Positions 13,971 to 25,020 of a DNA stretch of 64,000 nucleotides are shown here, one piece after another (position 1 is the stretch's first letter; every line of letters starts with the position of its first letter). The notes under the pieces were generated by a model. The model ran no database searches, was not told the origin of the DNA, and was given only the letters and a program-made list of their open reading frames with translations. This stretch comes from Dallia pectoralis. Taxonomy: Eukaryota; Chordata; Actinopteri; Esociformes; Umbridae. A program made the position numbers and the translations under genes. The stretch covers positions 3,907,909 to 3,971,908 of the forward strand of contig CM055755.1 of NCBI GenBank assembly GCA_029465975.1. Direction: 5' to 3'.

Positions 13971-15085
13971 CACCACCCCCATCACTTAGAGTAGTACACA
14001 TGCCAGCCCCGCATCACTTAGAGTAGTACACATGCCAGCCCCGCATCACTTAGAGTAGTACACATGCCAGCCCCCCCATCACTTAGAGTAGTACACATGC
14101 CAGCCCCCCATCACTTAGAGTAGTAGACATGCCAGCCCCCCATCACTTAGAATAGTACACATGCCTGCCCCCATCACTTAGAGTAGTACACAGGCCAGCC
14201 CCCCATCACTTAGAGTAGTAGACATGCCAGCCCCCCATCACTTAGAGTAGTACACAGGCCAGCCCCCATCACTTAGAGTAGTACACAGGCCAGCCCCCCA
14301 TCACTTAGAATAGTACACATGCCAGCCCCCCCCATCACTTAGAGTAGTAGACATGCCAGCCCCCCATCACTTAGAGTAGTAGACATGCCAGCCCCCCATC
14401 ACTTAGAGTAGTACACATGCCAGCCCCCCATCACTTAGAGTAGTACACATGCCAGCCCCCCCATCACTTAGAGTAGTACACATGCCAGCCCCCCATCACT
14501 TAGAGTAGTACACATGCCAGCCCCCCATCACTTAGAGTAGTACACATGCCAGCCCCCCATCACTTAGAGTAGTACACATGCCAGCCCCCCATCACTTAGA
14601 GTAGTACACATGCCATCACCCCATGCCAGCCCCCCATCACTTAGAGTAGTAGACATGCCAGCCCCCCATCACTTAGAGTAGTAGACATGCCAGCCCCCCA
14701 TCACTTAGAGTAGTACACATGCCAGCCCCCCATCACTTAGAGTAGTACACAGGCCAGCCCCCCATCACTTAGAGTAGTAGACATGCCAGCCCCCCATCAC
14801 TTAGAGTAGTACACATGCCAGCCCCCCCATCACTTAGAGTAGTACACATGCCAGCCCCCCATCACTTAGAGTAGTACACATGCCAGCCCCCCATCACTTA
14901 GAGTAGTACACATGCCAGCCCCCCATCACTTAGAGTAGTACACAGGCCAGCCCCCCATCACTTAGAGTAGTACACATGCCAGCCCCCCATCACTTAGAGT
15001 AGTACACAGGCCAGCCCCCCCATCACTTAGAGTAGTAGACATGCCAGCCCTCCCCCCCATCACTTAGAGTAGTACACAGGCCAGC
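13971..15085. repeat. About 31-bp minisatellite, about 36 copies
   Basis: Direct tandem array, core catcacttagagtagtacac followed by atgccag and a variable C run, which makes the period 29-33. Two variants (tacacatg / tagacatg, and acaggcc / acatgcc) are interspersed. On the minus strand it starts about 253 bp downstream of the proposed lsamp signal-exon donor, so it would lie in that intron. Confidence 0.95.
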
Positions 15086-15337
15086 TACAAGTACTTATTC
15101 TGATGATGCCGTGTGCTTATAGGTGGGCGACTTCTGTGCCAGTATAAGCAGAGAGCCACTACACAGCCGAGCTTGAACTTCTAAAATACCACCGAAAAAT
15201 AGTCATTGATAGACACGGGTACATATGGATCGGATATATGCTACATAAAATCCGCAGCAACTCCATTGCAACTCCAACCAACGCGCAATGCAATGAAGCA
15301 ACACGGTGACGTTCAAATGAACCAGAGGCACACGCAC

Positions 15338-15404
15338 CTTGAAATGCAAAGAAGAACAGGAACCCGGGGATCCAAATCGTGTGTATCCAGAAGAAGCAAT
15401 GCAT
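15338..15404 (-). CDS. lsamp: lsamp alternative first coding exon (signal peptide), partial gene
   Basis: Seen: on the minus strand an ATG (15404-15402, A at -3) opens a 22-codon hydrophobic peptide beginning MHCFFWIHTIWIPGFLF and ending at Q, followed by one G and a strong donor (CAAG|GTGCGT). The donor is phase 1, as expected for an IgLON signal exon joining the first Ig exon. Known: LSAMP is a GPI-anchored three-Ig-domain neural adhesion protein with alternative signal exons; one mammalian form, as I recall it, has the same W-x-H-x-x-W-x-x-G-F pattern ending in Q-G. Vertebrate LSAMP lies downstream of IGSF11 on the same strand, as here. Inferred: this is the distal lsamp first exon, and the first Ig exon lies left of the window because no matching frame occurs within it. 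The frame is open upstream to an ATG at 15557, so a longer N-terminus is possible but would be atypical. Confidence 0.62.
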
Positions 15405-15660
15405 GATGTCCCTCTTCCGGATCCTCAGCGGTCTTCTGGGGCAGCTCCTCTCGGTTAGACTAGATGCTGAGAGGGCGTATATTGCGTCTGATCTGTGTCC
15501 GAACACCGCAGCGCACTGTACAACTCGAGTGCCCAGACGCACGCAGTCCATTCGCATTCACCACCGGGCGGCGTGCGTCTCTGACTCCCCTGCTCGCCAC
15601 TGCCCCCTGGCGGCGGTGCCCGGGATAGCGAGCAGAAACACAAGTTAGGGAGCATTGATT
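15405..15660 (-). promoter_or_regulatory. Putative lsamp 5' UTR / promoter region, CpG-containing
   Basis: Immediately upstream (minus strand) of the proposed signal exon, this stretch is richer in CpG than its surroundings and includes a CTCF-like word at 15597-15618. No convincing TATA box was seen. The transcription start cannot be placed from the sequence alone. Confidence 0.35.
15597..15618 (-). promoter_or_regulatory. CTCF-like motif
   Basis: The minus strand reads gccgccagggggcagtg, close to the CTCF core consensus CCNSNAGGGGGCRS. It sits about 200 bp upstream of the proposed lsamp first-exon start codon. Judged by eye, without matrix scoring. Confidence 0.4.
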
Positions 15661-16384
15661 ATTGATACAGATGCGGACTGCTCCCCCCCGGGGACTCGGC
15701 AGAGAAGCAAGCCGGTGTTGTTCTCCGCGTGATTTATGTGCAAATGCGTCGTCTTTTTCCACCACCAACGCGTTATTGCTCTATTGACACACAGACACAC
15801 ACAAACACACAGACACACAGACACACACACACTCCTGTTGGTGTGTGTCTACTAACTGCTGTCCCAATTTACGACTGACACTCACTAGTCCACATGTCTT
15901 CCACAGGGTCCATGACACACAGCTGGTATGTAAACCAGGAAATGCATGCACATAACTAATGTATCTTTTTCCCCACAGAGATGAGTGTTTGTGATAACAG
16001 CGTTATCTGCCCGGTTTCGGGGTCCATTGGTACCAAAACAAATCCACTTGGCTTCCTAATATTCATGGGGCTCTTCAACGGCCCATTCGGCAGCACAGAG
16101 GAGCCCCAGTCCTCGACGGAGGGGCCGACCGTCTGCCCGCGTGTCCCCTGTAATGTGTGAGGCGTTCCCCCGGCCGGCGCCGGGACCTCTGGGAGGACCG
16201 GGGAGAAGATGGGCGGCACCGTGATGATCCAGAGAATGTGACACACGCGGCTCGGCTGAGTCCCAGGCACGCTCAGTGGGGACGGCTGGCTGGCTGGTTG
16301 TGAATACACCTGTGGCCAATCAAAAGCCAGCATTCTCACCGGAGGATGGCCTGGGAGAGACTGGCCAGACAAAGCTAGTGGTGG
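15661..16384. other. Non-coding stretch, putative lsamp upstream region
   Basis: Contains a short CA run (about 15787-15832) and a GC-richer block at 16070-16270 with open frames on the minus strand. Their composition is unremarkable and I recognise no domain. Confidence 0.45.
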
Positions 16385-16706
16385 GGGGGGCGCTATCAAG
16401 TAACAAGAAGAGGGGGGGAGACAGGGAGAGAGACATAGAGTAAAACATAAGGGGGGGAGGAGTCAGGGAGAGAGACATGGAGAAATACATAAGGGGGGGA
16501 GGAGTCAGGGAGAGAGACATGGAGAAATACATAAGGGGGGGAGGAGACAGGGAGAGAGACATGGAGAAATACATAAGGGGGGGAGGAGACAGGGAGAGAG
16601 ACATGGAGAAATACATAAGGGGGGGAGGAGACAGGGAGAGAGACATGGAGAAATACATAAGGGGGGGAGGAGACAGGGAGAGAGACATGGAGAAATACAT
16701 AAGAGG
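16385..16706. repeat. 42-bp purine-rich minisatellite, about 7.5 copies
   Basis: Direct repeats of gacagggagagagacatgga plus gaaatacataa and a G7 run. The period of 42 is divisible by three, so both strands stay open (plus: repeated D-M-E-K-Y-I-R; minus: repeated M-Y-F-S-M-S-L). These frames are not genes. Confidence 0.94.
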
Positions 16707-16899
16707 GGTTGTGTTTAACTGCTTTACTCCTGGTTCCTACCTGTCAAACACTGCCCTCATTTACAGTCTACCTGTCCACATCTGACAGAGAGCCTAATCC
16801 AGACACGCTGAATGCTCATTCCGTGTGGCAACCCTGTCAGTTTTCTGGTAAGCATTTATTTCCTTTCAGTGTGGCACTCCTACCGGATTTCATTGTGAC

Positions 16900-17640
16900 A
16901 GAGCGTAACAGCGTCGGCGGCCTTGAAAAAGCGCCGCTGTCGACCGCCCGCCCGCCCGCCCTCCCGAAACGCCATCCCCCCCTCTCATGACTGCTGTCAC
17001 CGGATTGAATCGCGCCGAGATCCAACTAATTCGTTAAGTGTGAATGCCAAAGACATTACGGCGTTGATAATTGAAAAGAGAGGCGAAAGTGGCTCCCGAG
17101 GACGCGCGAGACATAACACGCTCCATATGTATCGAATTACCCATGTGCTTTACCTGTTATGGCGTCGGCTCGTCAACCATAAGCGGTTATTGTTAGCCGC
17201 GCCGCTAGACAACCCCCTTCGCGTACGACATTCATACTCAAGGCCGAGCGGCATTACCGTAACTGTCTGCCGTCGCCGCCGTGAATTAAGTCTTTCCAGC
17301 GTTGCGTGCGATTGGGGAAACGGTTTGCCTAAGAACGTGTTTAGGAGTCATGAGTGATGTAGCCGGGCCAAGGAACACAGTCAATTGTTCTAACGTGACA
17401 CCGCGGGGTGTCAACATGGATCTTTATTTCCAAGAACGACGCGAGCGACGACTCTCGAGCACGGATCTCCGGCTCGCGCGCGGCTATTCGTTTGACTGTG
17501 TGTCGTGTATTGATGCATTGGAGGTCACGGCCGCCTGGTTGGAAAATAACCACGAGGCCGCTTCGCTCCGCCTCCGAGCCGTTATCTGTTTCGGCGTGGG
17601 GGATGAGTTCACCAGAACCTTGAGAGAACGTTTGGTTGTA
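16900..17640. promoter_or_regulatory. CpG-rich patch without a recognised gene
   Basis: Dense CpG compared with the surrounding AT-rich DNA, especially 17190-17300 and 17400-17590. Open frames here (plus 16923-17357 and 17302-17652) are likely a by-product of GC content, and I recognise no protein family. It lies about 1.5-2.2 kb upstream of the proposed lsamp exon. Confidence 0.35.
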
Positions 17641-19051
17641 ATAAGATATTAGAAATAGCTTTTCCCCATCTGACTTTCTCCCGTTGGTCGGCTGTTGTGT
17701 CGAACAAACATGATTTAGTGGCTGTCAGGTAGCAGTTACTTTAGCTGTTACTTTCGTTTTTTGTGAATGTGACACTTCGGAAACCAAAACTAAATTAGCC
17801 CTAATAGTGACAAATGCTGCATGGTTGTTTCAAAACAAATCAGTGTATGTCTTTTCTAATCCAGCTGGCAAAGGATGACACCCACGGAGATATCCATGGC
17901 CCCACCCGGAAATTACCGGAAACGCAACTCCACGACAGACCAGTTAGCATTTTGTAAGTACAGGGACCAATTAAATGGCTGTTTATGTTCCCATTCGTCA
18001 GCACTACAAAACACACTCTGCATGGGGAACAGGTAGATTCACCTCAACTGAAAACGATTTAAACATGTGTGAACATAGTGCCTTAAACGGTGGGAGACAA
18101 CAATTCAGTGGTGGTCAAATATGTCTCTGGAGATGTTCTGTTGTACATCATAGTTAAGTTCTGCCTTCTCCCAGAAGGCAATGGGCTTATGGAACAGCCG
18201 GGATCTCTGATTGACTAAGTGGTATTTTGATCATTCAGATCTGCTCTAAAGAAAGTCTGAGGTGTTGTGAAGACCTGACGTGATTGGTCAAGACCCATTT
18301 GTGAAAAATACATCACCACTCTGCTGCCTGGGCTACATTTAGAAAGTGGGTCTGGAGACACGGGTTTGGTTGTGCTTCTGAAGCCAATTTAACGACTTAA
18401 CAGTTGTTCCCGGAAATGTTCATATTTCCGGCAAAAAATAAATACAGTTTGTTTTCTGCTACTTTCCGAAGAGGAACGGCTTGGTTGGTAATTGAACAGC
18501 GGTTCTTTCGACAGCGGTTGTTTCACAACCCATTTCAATCATCAAAACGAGGATAGCCTGGAAGTTCGTGTAACAATCCCATCACGGCTAACCGCTAAGG
18601 AGGAACACGCGAACGCGGAACGATTCAAGCTCTACACATCTACAGTTCACAGAAGACGGATAGCCACAGTGAACTTAGTTTGAATTGAGCACTTGGTGCT
18701 TTGAAAGATACGAAGAAAACAAGAGCCGGTAGTTTCCAGCTCATCGAACGCACATTATTTCTGTCAGGACATGTGGCAGCGTGGCTCCGAACATGAAAGG
18801 CGGCTGTGATCAGGCTAAATCTTCACCACACACACCCAGAGAGCCACGAGGAAGAGGCTTGCGTAAGTTGTCTGAGGGCTGTTTCAAAGACACTTTGTTC
18901 TTCCTGGCGCGCGGATAGTGGCGCGGTCAGGCCTGTAATGTTGCTATCCTTAATCTTCGAAAAGGCCAAGTGAATTAAAATTAGAAAATTAATTAGGAGT
19001 TCTGTCATTTACTGTACAGAACTAACATTCTGGCATTTTCTAGCCTGGAAT

Positions 19052-19053
<2 letters not shown>
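17641..19053. other. Non-coding stretch, nothing recognised
   Basis: Only short frames on both strands. No array or mobile-element fragment was seen. Confidence 0.5.
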
Positions 19054-19082
<29 letters not shown>

Positions 19083-19206
19083 CTGTGTGTGTGTACGTGT
19101 GTGTGTGTGTGTGTGTGTCTGTGTGTATGTGTCTGTGTGTGTATGTGTGTGTCTGTGTGTGTGTGTGTGTCTGCGGGTGTGTGTCTGTGGGTGTGTGTGG
19201 GTGTGC
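19054..19206. repeat. Interrupted (TG)n microsatellite
   Basis: About 150 bp of GT dinucleotides broken by tctg, tacg and tatg words. Opposing frames of repeated Cys-Val or His-Thr are artefacts. Confidence 0.95.
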
Positions 19207-22200
19207 GGTTTTTCACTTATGTTTAATGTATCCTTGCCCAGCATGTGTTTTTAGCCTAAAGATGAATTTGAATGAACTTTAAATGAATTAAAAGCAGCCA
19301 CTTTCTTAATGAAGTTGAGAAACAATATCCAATTATTTTTCCCCTCCAGATCTGCATTACCAAATGATCCGTATCAGAGCAGACAATCTGACAGGCCGTA
19401 GATCACAATAAAAATATTAACGGCATTTAGCCATGACACACGGAATATGTTGTAATCTTCTGATGGTTTGTCTTTTCTATTCGAACTGATGTTCAGTGAA
19501 AACAGATTTCCAGTCCCCATTCAGTCCAGTGGATATCTGACAGATCTGGCATTTCTGATTCTGATGATTTATTAAAAACCCAGAGGCTTTGTGCCTAATT
19601 CACACCATCTCTTTAAGGGACTTATTTTAGTTGGATTGTTACGGTGATTGACTGATTCGGTCCGATTTTAGATTGTCAAATCGGAGTTTTCCCGGTTATA
19701 TTCCCGGTTATATTGATCCCATTCAAACACATTAATCACAGAGGAGTTGTTATCATCGTGAACCAAGCTATTTGTATTTATCCACACTCATTATAACCAA
19801 CTATATGGCTCTTCTACGAATTTATTCAGCAGGAAAGAAGCAATAAAGGTGCCATAGAGAAGCAGAGAATCAGTTCATCTTTATTTTCAATCCCCAGGTG
19901 TCTGTGTCATTGTAAAGAAACCCAGGCTATCCAACTGTGGGACAGACACCCAGGCTATCCAGACACCCAGGCTAATCTCTCACTTGGGAACATGGAAAAA
20001 TTTAACGACAAATTAAAAACTCCCAGCTTGGATTGAGGACTGTGACTTGTCCTCCCAAATCTCTGTGACTGGATGGGATGATACAAAGCGTCGGACAGCT
20101 GTTATTTTTTTCAGACTGACATATATATATCTGAGAGGTACAGTCTCAAGGACGTGTGTTGTGAAGACGCACAAATATTTACGGTTTTCTTGTAAGTTCA
20201 GTTGGAGGATGTGGGGGTGGCTGAATAATTAAGGCCTATAAAATCTTTCCGTCTGCTGCGACTGCCAGTGCAAACAAATCCAACCAATCCGGGTCCCAGA
20301 GGGAAGACGTGTTTGTGCCAAATACAGATCAATCATCCGCTGTCATCCACAGAGAGGCAGCGTTAGCACGGATGATGCCGACCGGCGGTTATTAGGGAAA
20401 GTAATTCAACCAGATTGCCGGTGAAGAGACTTCTAGGTGTTTAAACTCTCTGTTAGTGCTGACAGCCTGTTAGTACTGGCCAACAGTGTTGAAGGCTGAT
20501 TCAGACTTCAGATTAAGTTCACTTGAATGGACTTATCTCAGTGGAATTAAGCTTAAGAAAATGCCCTCTGTAATTCCACACGTCGTCGACATTTCAGCGC
20601 GAGACGAGGGCACTTATCTGGATTGTGAAAAGGTCAGCGTGGGCACTGAGCCATCCGGGCTATCGGTTATCGGTTATCGTGGGGGTCGTGATACGTCTCT
20701 GTTGTCGAGGATCACATCCATTACAATGACACGGCGATCTGAGGGAGTGCAGTTGACACAGCACATCAAACAAGGCTCTGAAAATATCAGCTATTATGAG
20801 TTGTGTGCGTTTGGAGAAATGTGCCGGGTGTGCGGTACGTCACATTAGCTGGGAAATGCCACGTCTCCTGTTTGAGCCGCACACCTTGTGAATTAAATGT
20901 AAATAATGCCCCGGCCTGGCATGGGAGCCTTCATGAACAATTCATGAGTCGACTTGATATCTGATCGACAAAGCATACTGTATGTAAACTCACTGCTCAA
21001 TGGGGTGTGTAACTCTGTGTTAGATTATGTCCGGGTTACCCTGTCAGACACTTGACAGGATACTCCGAAGTGGCGCGTGGGGGCGGAGCGGTTTTGCACG
21101 TCCCTCCGCCGCACATGTATCGGGGTTAAGTATGTGCTGCAATCTCACGGGGCCGTGGTGCAGAAGGTAACCTTTGAATGGCTCAACCCATTTGCAGAGT
21201 CCCTGGTGGGGGCGTTGCTGGTTGGAGTCCAGCGTGGGCAAGCGATACGAGATGGTGGTTCTCGCTCAGGAACCGCACGACGTTCGCTGAGGAACCTGAG
21301 GATCTTGAGGCGACAGATGTGACAGGGCCTCCATGACAACTCAGTACATATCATTATTCTGGACTCATTGTTCCCTGGATCAAAATGAATACACCTACAT
21401 GTATAATGCATCAACTTCCTGTGGGCACAGATCATATGAGGCAGCAGACAAAAATTGCATGAGATTTTACTTCTGGCTTTCGCTGATGAATAATGCAATA
21501 GCATACGATTAATACGCTTTTGTAATTAAGCCGGCTTTGTTAAATAATGCGTAATTCTTTACATACCAGAATCCCAGGTTTCATGACTTCGTGACTCGAT
21601 TTCCGCTCATATAGCGCCGATACCGGCACCGCAGATAACCGCATGGAAGTTACCAGAAAAACACAAAAACGTGGCATCTCCCGAACGACACATCGTCAGC
21701 GGCGACCATTAATTATTAAAGCCGTGCACAAATACGGACACGGCCGACGCCATCTGAGACACGCAACGCGCTTTTCTGTCCAGTCAAAGTTCAAGTCGGA
21801 ATTCCTACATTCGCGGTCGGGATGTGGTCGGCCGTTTCACCGTGGCGACGGCGCGTACGTGATGCGGGACGCATCTCCCGGGTCGTGTCCCACAAGCCAG
21901 GTGTGCATTTCCGAAACTCAATTCCCGCAATCCCAAAAATAGAGCCGCGGGTGGACGTCAGTCTGTTGTTCATTTGTCACGGCTGATGGGATACCGAATA
22001 TCCGTCCGAACACGGGGGAATCTTGGTGGGAAAGCGAGCTATTCGGAAAAACAAACAAGCTCAAAGACGAAAGACACTAAATAATTTAGCCAGGCCTGTT
22101 CCAGACATCGTGGATTTTCCCGATCAATAATGTCATAGCTCATGACGCTTCGTTACTATTGTTTGGAAGTCACGTTTAAACCTGCCTTTAAACAATACAT

Positions 22201-22671
22201 TTGCAAGCGGAGGCATTTGTATTCCTGTGAAATCGTAGGGCTGGCTGCATCATTTGGAGATGCATTTATGATACGACTGTGTAGAGTGGGAATGTGTCTG
22301 AGGGGATCATTTGTCATCAGCCGCATCTATTGAGAATATCTCTGAATATCTCTGTCTTCTGGGGCTTTCGGTACAATCTGTCCACAACACACTAGTTGTT
22401 GACTAATCCTGTTTACGCGCAGAATAGATTGACGGATCCCTTTCTTTAATGGTAGTCGAACAGTTACTAAAGAAGTTGCTAGTTTTGTCTTTTTTCGTTT
22501 AGTTGTTATGTCTCTCCCCCATCTAAATAATCAACAGTAGACACGGGACAGTAAAATGACAAATCTACTGAAGCAACATTCATCAAATATTGCATTATAT
22601 AGAATCTCTTTTCCATGGGATACAATATAAGTTGGTAGGCAAACCGTTGATTTCAAAAATGGATAGCTGGG
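19207..22671. other. Non-coding stretch with a CpG-rich patch near 21.6-21.95 kb
   Basis: Short frames only. A small direct repeat of the word cacccaggctatccag occurs at 19920-19975. The segment 21600-21960 is CpG-rich (for example gcgccgataccggc and gacggcgcgtacgtg) with no recognisable coding exon. The remainder is AT-rich. Confidence 0.45.
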
Positions 22672-24211
22672 TGATGTTAGAGGTCAGGACCATGGACAGA
22701 TGTTAGAGAGGTCAGGACCATGGACAGATGTTAGAGGTCAGGACCATGGACAGATGTTAGAGGTCAGGACCATGGACAGATGTTAGAGAGGTCAGGACCA
22801 TGGACAGATGTTAGAGGTCAGGACCATGGACAGATGTTAGAGAGGTCAGGACCATGGACAGATGTTAGAGGTCAGGACCATGGACAGATGTTAGAGTTCA
22901 GGACCATGGACAGATGTTAGAGAGGTCAGGACCATGGACAGATGTTAGAGACCAGGACCATGGACAGATGTTAGAGACCAGGACCATGGACAGATGTTAG
23001 AGACCAGGACCATGGACAGATGTTAGAGACCAGGACCATGGACAGATGTTAGAGTTCAGGACCATGGACAGATGTTAGAGACCAGGACCATGGACAGATG
23101 TTAGAGACCAGGACCATGGACAGATGTTAGAGACCAGGACCATGGACAGATGTTAGAGACCAGGACCATGGACAGATGTTAGAGACCAGGACCATGGACA
23201 GATGTTAGAGACCAGGACCATGGACAGATGTTAGAGTTCAGGACCATGGACAGATGTTAGAGGTCAGGACCATGGACAGATGTTAGAGTTCAGGACCATG
23301 GACAGATGTTAGAGTTCAGGACCATGGACAGATGTTAGAGTTCAGGACCATGGACAGATGTTAGAGTTCAGGACCATGGACAGATGTTAGAGACCAGGAC
23401 CATGGACAGATGTTAGAGACCAGGACCATGGACAGATGTTAGAGACCAGGACCATGGACAGATGTTAGAGACCAGGACCATGGACAGATGTTAGAGACCA
23501 GGACCATGGACAGATGTTAGAGTTCAGGACCATGGACAGATGTTAGAGACCAGGACCATGGACAGATGTTAGAGACCAGGACCATGGACAGATGTTAGAG
23601 ACCAGGACCATGGACAGATGTTAGAGACCAGGACCATGGACAGATGTTAGAGACCAGGACCATGGACAGATGTTAGAGACCAGGACCATGGACAGATGTT
23701 AGAGTTCAGGACCATGGACAGATGTTAGAGGTCAGGACCATGGACAGATGTTAGAGTTCAGGACCATGGACAGATGTTAGAGTTCAGGACCATGGACAGA
23801 TGTTAGAGTTCAGGACCATGGACAGATGTTAGAGTTCAGGACCATGGACAGATGTTAGAGTTCAGGACCATGGACAGATGTTAGAGTTCAGGACCATGGA
23901 CAGATGTTAGAGACCAGGACCATGGACAGATGTTAGAGACCAGGACCATGGACAGATGTTAGAGACCAGGACCATGGACAGATGTTAGAGACCAGGACCA
24001 TGGACAGATGTTAGAGACCAGGACCATGGACAGATGTTAGAGTTCAGGACCATGGACAGATGTTAGAGACCAGGACCATGGACAGATGTTAGAGACCAGG
24101 ACCATGGACAGATGTTAGAGACCAGGACCATGGACAGATGTTAGAGACCAGGACCATGGACAGATGTTAGAGACCAGGACCATGGACAGATGTTAGAATT
24201 CAGGACCATTC
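22672..24211. repeat. 26-bp minisatellite, about 59 copies, higher-order structure
   Basis: The core accatggacagatgttagag is followed by a variable triplet (gtc, ttc or acc) and agg; some early copies are 28 bp with an extra ag. The variants form blocks: after a mixed left end the order is acc x4, ttc, acc x6, ttc, gtc, ttc x4, then acc x5, ttc, acc x6, ttc, gtc, ttc x6, then acc x5, ttc, acc x5. This implies duplication of multi-monomer blocks of about 470-520 bp. Each unit carries an E-box-like cagatg. Confidence 0.95.
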
Positions 24212-24221
24212 AGGAACACCT

Positions 24222-24239
24222 CGCCATCTACTGGGCAGG
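24222..24239 (-). promoter_or_regulatory. CTCF-like motif next to the 26-bp array
   Basis: The minus strand reads cctgcccagtagatggcg, resembling the AGATGGCG class of CTCF sites. It begins about 10 bp after the last repeat of the 26-bp array. Judged by eye only. Confidence 0.3.
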
Positions 24240-25020
24240 TTGCGGTACTGCATATACACAATGATGGCGAAACAGATATTACAAAACGAAACAAACAAAA
24301 TCATTCAGATTACTTCTCACTCTAACAACGTTCCGCGTACCGGCATTGCAGTCAATTCAACATAATGCGACAGAATTTGACCAAATACATCTTTGGATCT
24401 TCTAGGTAGTTAGATCATTATTTTAATCAATTCATTATTTTAATCAACATTCCATAGTTTGAGTGCCTTTAATCTCAGAAGTCCCACCCCGCTGACAGTA
24501 TTAAAATGGTAAGATCCCTCAATGCTGCTAATGCCGTAAAAGCTTTATGCTCTCTAGAGGACCCTAGCATTCAGTGTAGCACCACCAGGGGTCAGAGGTC
24601 AGGTCCACAGATCTCAACTCCACAGCTCCTCCTCTGGCATTGATTGTAAATAGAAATGTGTTCCGAATTGACTTGCCTGGTAGAATTAAAAGTAAAACTT
24701 CATTAGAGGAAGTCAAAGGCTAAACAAATGAAGACCTCGGACAGCTCCAAGACCCGTCTTGTCTTCACAGCAGAGCCTCTATCCGAACCGATTGGGATCA
24801 CACAGTCCCTCTAGTGTAGCAGGGCAAAGTGGGAGAAACGTTTTTAAGCTCTAACAAGCAAACCTTGGAGAGTACCCCGGATGTATTCTCAAAGTTCAAA
24901 GTCCCATTGTCAGATATGCCTTGGTTACCCCAGTATAAGCGCTGGTCTGGCTGGTTCGGCTCCTTGTACACTCATATTTCTTGAAGTGTTTTTCAGTGCT
25001 GTTGCATAAAAATATGTCTC
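24240..25020. other. Non-coding stretch between two large minisatellites
   Basis: No gene was recognised. Near its right end, 24968-24982 (acactcatatttctt) is the reverse complement of a unit of the adjacent 21-bp array. Confidence 0.5.

Noticed and set aside
1..15000. Search for the lsamp first Ig-domain exon
   Set aside because: No frame with the expected D-N-I-T-V-R-Q-G and Ig cysteine/tryptophan pattern was seen on the minus strand left of 15.3 kb, so the next exon should lie outside the window.
13971..15085. Regularly spaced repeats resembling a CRISPR array (also considered for the 26-, 35- and 38-bp arrays)
   Set aside because: Units are head-to-tail with no unique spacers. The genome context is vertebrate, and no cas-like gene is present.
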